NCBI GenBank assembly: GCA_026874595.1
Contig: CM049316.1
Coordinates: 73,005,176 to 73,069,175 of the forward strand
Length of the DNA: 64,000 nt
Source: Sipunculus nudus
Taxonomy: Eukaryota > Annelida > Sipuncula > Golfingiida > Sipunculidae
Direction of reading: 5' to 3'
Positions 11,790 to 21,931 of the stretch are shown one piece after another (position 1 is the first letter of the stretch; each line of letters starts with the position of its first letter). The notes beneath the pieces were generated by a model. It was not told the origin of the DNA. It worked only from the letters and a program-made list of their open reading frames with translations, and did no database searches. A program made the position numbers and the translations under genes.

Positions 11790-13039
11790 GTGAGTATGGC
11801 CACATACTGACATACAATCATGTTAATGCTTCAGATAATAAATACTTATCACTAATATGACATATACACATTTATACGTATGTGTATGTATATTCTTCTG
11901 CTACAGCTGTGTAGAGAGCTGGCTAGGGACCAAGCATGTTATAATGATGAGAGGAGGGTGGCTCAGGTTCCAAACTCGGTTGCACAAAACACTCTTCTCA
12001 CCTTTAGTTAAACATTTTGGCACTGTGTCAGCTCCACGACAGCTTATACTGGAAACCCAGCTGTAGTCAGCAATGGTTAACTGGAATGATTTAGAGAACA
12101 AATGTAGGTAATCAGTGCTTGAATATTGTAAAAGCCACTGGCCCAAAAAATGTGCAAAAACAAACCTTTTGTGACGCAATTTAAATCTACCTGTATAGAT
12201 CTTTTGAGGTCATTTTCAGGTCCCCACAGGGGCCTTGATACAATAAAGTTTTCTATAATGGCTCCACATTAATAGTTACCTGCTTGTCTGAGGCTAGTAA
12301 ACCTAAAAGTTCCAGAAAATGATGGGTATTGGTTAGACAACCAAAAGTCGGCTCCTACTTATTGACAAGAGGGTTCAACCTAAACGTTTTCCCAAAAGGT
12401 TTGAATCTTATCTCATTTTTAGTTACACATTTCTTGGAGAAATGGAATCATACTGATGATATATGTTTATCTTAAATTATATATATGTTTATCTGTACAA
12501 ATATTAAAGAGGAATATTATCAAAAATCAAGCATTTGAACATTTTTAATTATTAACATACGATAAAACATGCAACACGGTCCTGTAGAACACTCTCCGTG
12601 GTCAGGTCTAAGATCAGGGCAAGTAAAAATATATGTAGTACAAGTATGACATAGATGTTTCTTGCCCCACTGGGCCAGTATTATCAAAAAATAATGTCAA
12701 GTCATGACCGTACACACACATATAGACACAATATATATTTTTAATCGTACAAGAAAGTGCAGTACAGTATGAAATAAATGGAAATATACAATAAGAAAGA
12801 AAAATGAAAGTTCAGTTTATACTTACTGCAAAATCAGTAGATAATAAATCAGTTTGCATTTTAACCTCATCACATATCAAATATGAGGAACAGATTCAAT
12901 CTTTGCAGTCAGTTAACTCTGATAGTGAATATATATTTATGTATGTTGTTATCATCTTGAGATGCCTCTTAAAGATCTTTATATTCTAATGTTGAACTTG
13001 ATTCCATTTTCAACGATATGTCTGATTGTCTTATTTAAG

Positions 13040-13256
13040 ATGCTGGAGGAGTCTGACATGTGGAGGCAGCGACGAGAGGAGACAGATAAGGTAAAAAAAA
13101 AACGACGTGAAGGGTCAGCCAGGCATGATGGCAGGTCACGGAATAGTGACAGAGATACAATACGAGGAGCTCACATGGATGACGACTCCGGGCGGTCAGG
13201 AGCACGTACTGGGCCAGGCAGCTACAGGAAGCCGAGGAAAAAGACCCCAAGGGAAG
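13040..13256 (+). pseudogene. NKAPD1: NKAPD1-like middle exon with an apparent frameshift
   Basis: An acceptor (GTCTTATTTAAG) opens in phase 0 with MLEESDMWRQRREETDK, matching the family's EESDMW block. The same frame continues as basic, polar sequence to DDDSGR (about 13192). The family-type YWARQLQEAEEKDPKG segment is then read in another frame (codons from 13207), ending in phase 2 at the donor GGAAG|GTGAGG. That phase fits the next exon exactly, restoring RWGHAGYKELYPEEF. Between 13192 and 13207 the frame is off by one base deleted or two inserted. The frame of YWARQL has stops upstream (13180), and no phase-compatible acceptor was found between, so an extra intron does not explain it. 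Options are a true mutation, an assembly error or polymorphism. The donor-like GATAAG|GTAAAA at 13090 is an alternative exon end. Confidence 0.7.
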
Positions 13257-13288
13257 GTGAGGGTCATGTTACAGGTGTCTATTGTTTA

Positions 13289-13432
13289 GGAAACATTTTG
13301 CTCCAGGGGAAATATTTGGCAGGTCCCAGGTCGAACCCATGATGTCCGGCGCTCCAGAGGCTTAGCTATAGCAAAGCAAACTTCACCAGGGGACAGTTCA
13401 GACCACTTTTATGTGCACCTTGTAACATGCCC
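13289..13432 (-). mobile_element. tRNA-derived SINE fragment, copy 1
   Basis: Read on the minus strand it has tRNA-like TAGCTAAGCCTCTGGAGC followed by CATGGGTTCGACCTGG, which fits a pol III B box. A diverged second copy in the same orientation lies at 13578-13735; both share the CTTTTATGTGCACC(T/C)TGTAACA end. It lies in the intron after the NKAPD1-like middle exon. Confidence 0.55.
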
Positions 13433-13577
13433 TTCCTCAGAGTGTTTTACCATCAGAACAAGATTAATTATCCCAGGAGTCACACTTTTTGTTGAATTTG
13501 GTGTCGGTAATTGCTCAGTTACTTCAAACCCCATTCACCAGGACCCAAAGTTGGGGGTAATCCAGAAGAGCCCCCTG

Positions 13578-13735
13578 ATTTTACGAAAACATTTCGCTCA
13601 GCAGAAAATATTGGGCCAGTCCAGGATTGAAACCCATGGCAGTGGTGCACATGTCAGGCTTTCCAGCGGCTTTGCTAGAAAAGCAAGCTTAATTAGCGAG
13701 ACAGTTTGGTCCGCTTTTATGTGCACCCTGTAACA
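13578..13735 (-). mobile_element. tRNA-derived SINE fragment, copy 2
   Basis: Diverged direct copy of 13289-13432. Shared landmarks on the plus strand are ACATTT(T/C)GCTC, AATATTxGGC, GAxxCCATG and CTTTTATGTGCACC. The B-box region (ATGGGTTTCAATCCTGG) is more decayed than in copy 1. Same intron. Confidence 0.55.
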
Positions 13736-14428
13736 CTAGATAAAAGCAGTTTTTGTTAAAAGTGCCTTTATCTATGTCAGAGATGTCCAGCATCTGGATA
13801 GATCTGAGTTATGTTTGTTAACAATGTCAAGATACAAAAAGAAAGTTGCTTATATTGATGATTGCTTGTTTTCTTTCCTAATTAATTTAATTTGCTATAT
13901 ATTTACATACCCCTGATAATCGATCATACATGATTATGTGTGCACATGCAATTAAGTCATTATAAAAAAAGCATAGTCTGATGTCTGTCAAGAGATATAA
14001 TAAAAACAGTACAATGACTAGCGACCAACTTTAAAACTTAACGTTGTGCAGTGAACAAGAGTCGAAAACCATGTCGTTACCTTGACCTTTCAACAGGATG
14101 TATAAGGCATTTTGAATATACTTGGTCAGTATTTAGATTTAATTCTATGTATAACTGTTTACAGCAGATTTTTTGGTTATATAACAGGTACATAAAATAA
14201 CCAATTAATAATTGATCATCAATCGATTTCTTTGAATCATCGAATTTTGGTTTTATAACAAATTCCTACCATTAGTTTCTATTTAGATAACGCAATTTTT
14301 CATCACTGGATGGGTTAATACTGAGGACCTTCGTCTCTGAAGTCCAGCATCTTAACCACAAGTTTATTTCCCACCCTATTATTATGTCTCTCGGTGTGTC
14401 ATTTCATATTTTGTTTTCTTGATGACAG

Positions 14429-14555
14429 GTGGGGTCACGCTGGCTACAAGGAGCTGTACCCTGAAGAGTTCATCAGCAGCTACTCATCGTCTGGCGAAGA
14501 ACCGCCAAAAAACAGAAGAAAAAGCAGGCGACGAAAATGTATACACAGTGAATAA
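14429..14555 (+). CDS. NKAPD1: NKAPD1-like protein, conserved GYKELYPEEF exon
   Basis: The acceptor TTGATGACAG is followed by G|TGG GGT CAC. Joined in phase 2 to the donor at 13256 this gives RWGHAGYKELYPEEF, the hallmark block of NKAPD1 (human RWGHSGYKELYPEEF as I recall it). It continues ISSYSSSGEEPPKNRRKSRR then RKCIHSE and a TAA at 14553. Vertebrate homologues carry a long Lys/Ser-rich tail after this block. The short basic tail here is therefore either a genuine truncation or reads through a possible donor (AAAAT|GTATAC, about 14538) into an exon I could not find. Translated in the wrong frame the exon is also open, so the conserved block is what decides the frame. Confidence 0.78.
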
Positions 14556-14888
14556 CTATGTCCTCTTACATTAACCCATGTCAACATGTTTTTGCCATAA
14601 TTTTCATAAAAGCTTATATTTTTCTGCGATTTGATAGAACACTTTACAAATACATGTATAGAGAGAGAGAGAGTGTTAATTATATTCTCATGGATCCCAG
14701 ACTTGACTCTTTATTAACTTGTTGTGTTCTATCAATTCGATTATTAATATACAATTTAAATTGAGGGACCATAATTGTTCCCTAACAAGGGTTCCCCGAA
14801 ACCAGTGCTACCCAGATCTAAGTATTAATTAGACCAGATTTTCTAATTCTTCAGCTCAATAATTTCCAAATTGAAATCCAAAATGTTT

Positions 14889-14960
14889 AGCTCAGCTGAC
14901 TGAAAGTCATCTGAGCTATAGCGATCACTCTTTGTCCGTCTGCCTGTCCATCCGTTAACC
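14889..14960 (+). mobile_element. Dispersed hairpin-headed repeat, copy B
   Basis: AGCTCAGCTGACT, loop GAA, AGTCATCTGAGCT forms a 13-bp stem with one mismatch (14889-14917), followed by TTTGTCCGTCTGCCTGTCC. Same orientation and order as copy A at 8396, about 6.5 kb away. Confidence 0.65.
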
Positions 14961-16518
14961 AAGAACATATCATAACTACTGGCGTCACCTGGATTTTTTT
15001 TTCAAATTTTTAGGCATTTTTCTTCTCTATTTTTGAGACCTTCAAAGATGCGTCATCCAGTAACAGGGTACAAATCGTAACCATTCGACCTAGAATCTTT
15101 TAATTTAAAATGTTCATATACAATGTAATATTTATTTGCATACAAATTGTCCCGTTAAAAAAGGACAATTTTAAATAATATCAGCACTCATGATGATTTA
15201 AGAAATGAGATTATTTAGGGTGAGACTTGTATCGACGTCTGTTAGACAGACTCCGTATCACCGTTCACCCGTTCATAAATTGACTTAGCCGGACAGCCTC
15301 GGTTTCTTTGGATATTGTTTATATATAAAAAGTATTAGAAATTTAATATAGTTAATTTAGAACACTACAGCATCTCTATAAAAAGTTAAAACATAGTTGG
15401 TTATTTTATAGATATGTTTTTAATATATCTGATATTTGTACCTTCATATCGAACAGCGATGTTCTCGCAAACTTGTCACGTTTCTGCCAACCTTCATTTT
15501 TGAATGCTTATGGCCCGGTCATTTACTTCTGTTTATTCTCTGGTTTTATTTTTTATACATTCAAGAATATATTTACGTATTTAAATATTGTTCGAAGGGG
15601 AAATGAATAAAAGTATTTGATAGGCCGCCTATGAATTGCAGTATTCTTGGTTGTTACTAATTTTCTGCTGATCTATACAAACCACTAAGATGAAAACTGT
15701 ATTTCCTATAATCACCCCGAAAATCGAATCATTTTCGCACCGGTCACGGCGGTATAATTTTTGTCACATAGTACGTTGACACATCGCTCAATGTCGCTTC
15801 TTACTGGTGCGTCAGTAAATAATGCCGGTCAACCGAATTAAATATCAAAATAACTTATCTTGTAAAGATACGCACGTATGAGAAACCTGAAGCATAAACG
15901 AGTGATTTTCACGGGGAAACTAAAGTGGCTGGTCAAAGAAATCAACTTTCCTTAGGAAAGTTCCCGTTTTTCAGTCATTTTTCGACGCAGCGCTCACGCA
16001 AGGCAGCCTGACATTGGCCAACCACGTAAGATGTAACAGAATACCGGGGCGTTTCAGCACATGACGGCACTAAATTTGATTTTAAAAAGATCTTCAGCTA
16101 TGGTTCAAATCTTTATAAGGTCAGCCTTTTATAAATTTTAGTTTCTAAACAAATAAACATTGCTAAATAATGCCGCAAATGACCTTAAAATAGGCACCTA
16201 TTTCAATTTTAGTTGACCATGCCCAACGAAACGGGCCGATGCATGGTACAGCAAGGTTGTTCTAAACGTATTATTTGTTACAATTAGGAAAACGTTTTTG
16301 ACAAGTTATGTATCGTGTGCATGATAAACATTTCAAGATTCTACGTTTTACTTTTATTCATATTTTACGAACCGTGATTAAGTTATTGCAAGTTGAAAAT
16401 CTGAGAGTTTCAGTAGTCATAACTATCTGTCAGGTTAATGAATACTGCTGCGTATACCTGTCTAATAGGGTAGAGTATTCAAGCTTGTTTTGCTTTGTTA
16501 CAGGTGCTCTTTTTATTA
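14961..16518. other. Intergenic DNA, no gene seen
   Basis: No coding exon or element boundary was recognised between the hairpin repeat and the LTR. The 71-codon frame at 16308-16523 has no supporting feature. Confidence 0.5.
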
Positions 16519-16716
16519 TGTGACACGGGCGTAACTCATGTTGTAGCGCTCTTGCCTGGCCGCTTGTTACATTCTATGTTTAATCCGTACCGGTTGAACT
16601 CCATGGTGTTTGGAGACACGCAGCGCTGTTTTTCTAGAGAATTCCTGAAACGCGTGTTGTGCAAGATCTTATAGACTGTTCGGGAAGTGGAAAATTCCCG
16701 GCTTGAAGTGTAAGAG

Positions 16717-16727
16717 TATATAAGGGG
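16717..16727 (+). promoter_or_regulatory. TATA box of LTR copy 1
   Basis: TATATAAGGGG about 200 bp into the LTR. The inverted LTR copy has the matching CATAAATAGGGG on the minus strand at about 35023-35034. The conserved position supports a pol II promoter in the LTR. Confidence 0.55.
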
Positions 16728-16739
16728 CTGTGTTTTAGC

Positions 16740-16741
<2 letters not shown>

Positions 16742-16774
<33 letters not shown>
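16742..16774 (+). repeat. (AG)n microsatellite
   Basis: Uninterrupted AG dinucleotides inside LTR copy 1, just after the TATA box. The other LTR copy has a shorter AG/CT-rich tract at the same place, so the microsatellite grew from sequence native to the element. Confidence 0.9.
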
Positions 16775-16778
<4 letters not shown>

Positions 16779-17224
16779 CAGCAGAGCAGATTCAAGAGTT
16801 GTCAGATTCTAGGACATTATCCGACTAATGCGGCAATTATACAGTTTCAAAGACTTTCTCCTGGATTTTATGCGTTTGGACTTCAGTTTACTTTATGGTT
16901 GTCGCAAGAACTTTCCACTGGACTGTCATTCTCCGAGAGTTTACATTTAAAAGACTTATCATTGTGATGGTGTTCGTATCCATTTACTGTACACATACAT
17001 TATTTTCTCTGTGATTGTATTGACTTGTTGTGATACCGCTGTTTTACTGTATAATTGTATTGATTTGGTATGTTGTATTGTTGGGGTTGTTTTAAGACTG
17101 ACTTCTTTATTCATTCGCCTAGATATTTCCCGCTGCCTAGTATTACAGAATCTGATTTTTTATCTTCGTTACAGAATTTGTGTTCATCTCGCATACGTGA
17201 TCTGTTTATATTAGGTTCCGTAAC

Positions 17225-17950
17225 AGCTTCCATATTTGTATATATAAATATCCGTTCAGTGTTCATACAATGGTCTTTGACTATTGCGCTAACATTCAAA
17301 GAAGGATTTTTCAAAACCACAATGCAAACCAGTTAACGGTATTTTAAAGACTGAACGCGGCGCAGCTGAACATAAAAGGACCACTGTCTTTGACAAGCTG
17401 AAGGCATTCCAGGTGGAAAGGAAGGAAAGTGTGTTGATGTGTGTGGAGGTTTGTGTGGGTGTAAGAGGTTTGGGGTGTAGAGGGGTTTAAATCTCACAGG
17501 AATCAGATGAGTGACCAAATTATATATTTTTGTATATATATATAAGGTACTTGAGAACGATGTATGAGCTTGTTTATCAGAAATATTGACAAACGAAAAA
17601 AAAAACTTTAGTTGGTTGGTCGCATATGTGTGGAAAAAAAATGTATGGTTGTTGAGCTATCAAGAACTAATCCCACAGCTTGCTTGATACCTGTGAGTCT
17701 CAAAAGGAATACCACACAGGCTAAATATTAGATCAAATTATATAGCAAAACAAGGAAATCTTGCAAGAATTATTGTGAAACGGGTGCTTCTGTATTGATT
17801 TTTATTCAATACAAGCCAACTGTAATGCGCTATTATAAATGTAGGTCATATTTATTAAGAAATCTTTGACCAAATGCAAGATTACATTAATATACATCCC
17901 ACTGTATTCCCTTTAATAGTTCTTGAGGTAATATGTTCTTAAGGAATTTA
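17225..17950. other. Intergenic DNA, nothing recognised
   Basis: A purine/GT-biased stretch at 17395-17490 and a short TATA run near 17535. No gene or element recognised. Confidence 0.5.
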
Positions 17951-17953
17951 GAG

Positions 17954-18155
17954 ATGGCTTCCTGGTGGCCATATTGGATTTCTGGTAGGTCGGAAATTGA
18001 ACAACAAACATCCTCTAAAAGGGACCGAAGATTACAAAATAAAATCACAGAAACTGCACTGGCAAAAGCATTTCTAAGCTAGCTACCTGGCAGACATAAT
18101 GGATTTCTGACAAGTCTGACATTTGATTTCACACATCCTCCAATAAGAGTCCAAA
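17954..18155 (+). repeat. Diverged tandem duplication, period about 125 bp
   Basis: CCTGGTGGCCATATTGGATT at 17961 matches CCTGGCAGACATAATGGATT at 18086. Both continue TCTGxxA(G)GTC ... ATTTGA/ATTGAA ... ACATCCTC ... AAxAGxGxCC. The two units are clearly related but well diverged. Confidence 0.6.
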
Positions 18156-21100
18156 CTTGTGACAATTGCTCTAAAGAATGTAACAGTTATTAATGTCCAA
18201 AACAACTCAAAACGCATAATCAGGTTGGAGAACTCTAATATCAAATTTAAGTCCATTTTTTTTTAATTATCACCTTGCCTTTCAAAGGGGTGAGCAAGGT
18301 AGGTAAACTGCAAAACCTGAAAGAAAAGAAATGCAGAAAGCATCAATAAGATTCTTGTAATCAAATAAAACCATTCTTAATCCAGGTACAGACCCACATA
18401 TTATCAGAACAAACACTAGCTAGTAAATCTAATGATTTGTTCAATAATATTCAGATATCTATAAAATTAAGTTTATTGCTATGATTCCATGAGATAAAAT
18501 GCAAAATGTTCCCATCTTCTTATAAATCAGTAGATAAACCTTAACACTTTACTCTCATAGTCTTAATGCCTGGCAAAAGCATTCTGGCAACAGTGTTTTT
18601 GTTATGCACTAATGGTATGTCCTTATCACTCCATGAGCTGATACAAAAGGGAGTCATATATCACAAGTGTCACTGACAATTATCGGCACACAGTGAAATG
18701 TTCCAGTTGGAGTGCAATGGTTATATATACAAGAAAATAGAGATAGTCTACAAAGTAAGTTTTTAATGTGAACATTCCTGACCTGGGCCTTTTGTCCACA
18801 TATCGATTGAATCTTTTTAAAGTGATGGGTAGCTACTAACCACCTAAAACTGGAGTAATCACTTAGCAACCAATGTGTGAATAACTTGGACCTGCAACAG
18901 GTTTAAGGCTAAATTTAGGCATCAAAAGTGCTTAAAACCTATATTTGTAAAAATGTTGACTTAAAGATCTATAAAACTACCTAACTGGCTTGAGTGACGC
19001 AGTCACAAGGCTTTGCTTGGCTTCTGGGAGGTTTCAGGTACAAGTAAAGCATGATTTCCTGTTGGCTGGCATCATGCAGTCTTCAAAGAGCCTGTATATG
19101 TTTCTTGAGCATGAGACCATGTTTATGTGGCACTCAGTTTCAATGGCCAAGGTGATGTTATTATCAGGACCATTTTGGTTTGCTGAGGAGTGCCCTGCTA
19201 CCTGGAATGATGCAATAGAGCCTCCAGTATGCCTCTTGTAAGGCAGGGAATCAGAGGCAGAAGCCATGCTTGATTAGACCAGCTAATTACTATTTATCAG
19301 GATGATGGGGTCATTAGACCAAATGGTCATGAGTCCCACTGCTGTGTCTTAGTAGCTGTTCATGTAAACTTGCTGACCAAAGCCCTTGCCCTGAAAACTG
19401 TTCTTGAGTCAAACTTTTTACTGAGTGATGCAGTCAGGGCCCCTGACCATGACATGTAGGTTTCTCAGCCCTTTAGGTTGAACACAGCCCAAAAGTGATT
19501 ATGCATATTTTATGGTTTGCAGCATATTCAGTGCAATATATTTTCACATTTTTCAGTTTTATACTTATTAAAGTGTTTCATGAGGATTCTATTTTTCACA
19601 ATCTCATCATACAGTTAACAGAGCATATCCATCATTATATCTAGAAAATAAATATTTGCACAAAATATTAAAATTTGACGAAGGATGACCTAGCTAAGGG
19701 AATAAACATCCATTGGATATTCTTGTTCATTATCAGTTAATGTAAGATATTATCATATTTTTAGTTTTTGGCTAGCATAAAAGATCTGTTATAATTTGAA
19801 AGATCAATCTTTTTGCTCGTTGCTATTTGAAGCTACATGTTACAAAACATACATGAGTAAAAAGGACTATTCATCAGTGTAAATGGAACAACTTGTTTCG
19901 CATAAATAACAAAATTTAGTCCCTTGATTGTGATCAAAATGCTGTATCCAGTAAACCAAACCATAATTTTTAATAGGTTCAATAGGTTATCTTCAGTCAG
20001 TAGACGTCAGACTCAGATATCGAAAAAGGTTCCTTTAAAAGAAAAACATTCAAATGTAAAACACATTTCTCCTTCGGTTTATGACAAGTTTCAAGACGCT
20101 GATATATAATGCATGGGGAAAAACATTTGATAAGAGCAATGAAGTCATCAAATGTTGAATATTGTCTTGCCATTGTACTGGACTCATAGAAACATGTTAA
20201 TAAACAACCTTTGCTTACAGTATAACCACAAAGTACTTGCTTTGGCCAATAAAATAGCATTTCCTATAAATTCCACTATTTAAATGTTAAATGCACATAT
20301 ACGTGTTACTATGGCAACCATATGACCTTACTATCATGTGTATTGAACCATCACCTTTGATCTCTGCTACTTGAGCCTAAATAAAGCTAAATGTACACGG
20401 ACAAATAAAATGGTACAAAAGAAGCACTGGGTTTAATTTTTCTGTGCATGCACACACAAACACACACCGGGCAATCTACATGTCACCAGTATACTGTTAC
20501 ACACACACCTAAAAAGTATATTTCTCACATAATCAAACATTTCATGCATATCTGTCTCTCTCTTACTCTTTCTCTATGTATGCCTTTCTTTTCTCTCCCT
20601 CTATTTCTCTATCTCTCTCCAACTCCATTGTGTGAGGTCACAACTCCTGAACTAGATCAGTTGAACCTATCCAAAATTAAGACCAGAAACACAATATTTT
20701 TGTCTAATAACGAATGATAAAATGATCATCCAGGAGACTGCATGAGGTTCAAGCATCCACTGATAGACGTCACCACAGTCCAACCTCTTTTACCCTTTTG
20801 TACAGGATTACATTAATGACAATCATGCTGCTTTTCAAGTTAAAAAGCAGCACTTTACCTCACTCCATAAAGACACTGACATTTTATCCTTAGCATCAAT
20901 CTCCCAATTTAAAAATTAAGTCCATTTTAACATTCCTTTTGAAAACCTGTTACATTTTTCATCATGCCTTCTTGCATGTCAGGGATGTGGTCAAATTCTT
21001 AATACAACATAATCCCCATCTATAATGCAGGGGAAATTACACCAAATTCAGTTTTAATACAGGGTTTTACAACTTAAAACATAAATTTTCCCAAAAAAGA

Positions 21101-21720
21101 AGTTCTTGTGTCAATACGATTCATGTCTGGAAACTGTACTTTCCTGTCGAAGACCCTTATTGAACAATGGCAGGTGTATTTCTCCCAGTTACTTCCATTT
21201 TGCGTACAAAACCTGAATGCCACATTTCACATGTCAAAATTACGGGTAGACCGCTGGTAAAATAAAACAAGGTCCAGCTGATGTGTCATGTGACCTCATG
21301 TCTGTTTCTGTGCTTAACCTTGTAAAATTTGGCTGGAATAAAATACAGTTCAAACATTTACGACACAAATTTAAGGAGAACATGACACAAGTCAGATAAT
21401 ACAGTTATATTATACATTACACACATATTGGTGTCTCGATTTTGTACCTTAAGTATGACATATATGTGTGGGCTGCTGTATAGATGTACCACTGACTAAA
21501 ACCAACCGTATCTAAACCAAGCAATATAAAATAATTAAAGTATGCATGAATACTTTGTTTATTATCAGTAAAATTAAACCAATGTTAATTATGCTGATAC
21601 AATATTTTTCTTAATGAAAAACTGCAGCTGAACCAAGCAATACAAATTGATTAGAACAGTAATACGAAACTACTTAATTGACATAAAAATTAGGCCACAT
21701 AATGTTTGTACCTTGCAACT
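18156..21720. other. Intergenic DNA, no gene seen
   Basis: Open frames up to 89 codons (18990-19241, 20448-20717) lack splice signals or similarity I recognise. 20440-20620 is a low-complexity CA/CT-rich patch. Confidence 0.5.
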
Positions 21721-21727
21721 CTTAAGT

Positions 21728-21789
21728 TTCACGCACGCAGTAGGTGTTGATCATTTTGCAATCTTCAGGCAACCTACTGCGTACATGAA
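21728..21789. repeat. Inverted repeat / potential hairpin
   Basis: TTCACGCACGCAGTAGGTG pairs with the reverse complement of CAACCTACTGCGTACATGAA across a loop of about 25 bases. The stem is about 19 bp with a few mismatches. It could be a structured RNA or a decayed tiny element; neither is supported further. Confidence 0.55.
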
Positions 21790-21871
21790 GCTAAATAAGT
21801 AGGAAATCATTATGTAAGTAAAGTATTTTATTTATTTCTAATATGCTCCATTATGTTCAGCATTAATGTGA

Positions 21872-21874
<3 letters not shown>

Positions 21875-21928
<54 letters not shown>
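21875..21928. repeat. (AT)n microsatellite
   Basis: About 27 uninterrupted AT units. Confidence 0.95.

Positions 21929-21931
<3 letters not shown>

Larger units (their letters stand above)
16519..17224 (+). mobile_element. Solo-LTR-like copy 1
   Basis: Starts TGTGACACGGGCGTAACTC and ends TTAGGTTCCGTAACA, the TG...CA pattern of a retroviral-type LTR. A promoter-like TATATAAGGGG lies at 16717-16727, followed by an (AG)n tract. An inverted, longer relative at 34415-35294 shares the start, TATA/GGGGCT region, AG-rich tract, TTTCCCGCTGCCTAGTATTA-type region and the TAACA end. No internal gag-pol region adjoins it and no clear target-site duplication was found, so it reads as an old solo LTR. Family (Ty3-like or other) is not determined. 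Open frames of 67-88 codons inside it are not genes. Confidence 0.72.

Noticed and set aside
13107-13289. Alternative frame MKGQPGMMAGHG in the NKAPD1-like exon
   Set aside because: It is open but matches no conserved block; the family blocks are in the other two frames.
17011-17336. Small hydrophobic proteins (67-88 codons)
   Set aside because: They lie inside LTR copy 1. The similar frame at 34426-34656 is the same LTR on the other strand, so the resemblance reflects shared DNA and not a protein family.
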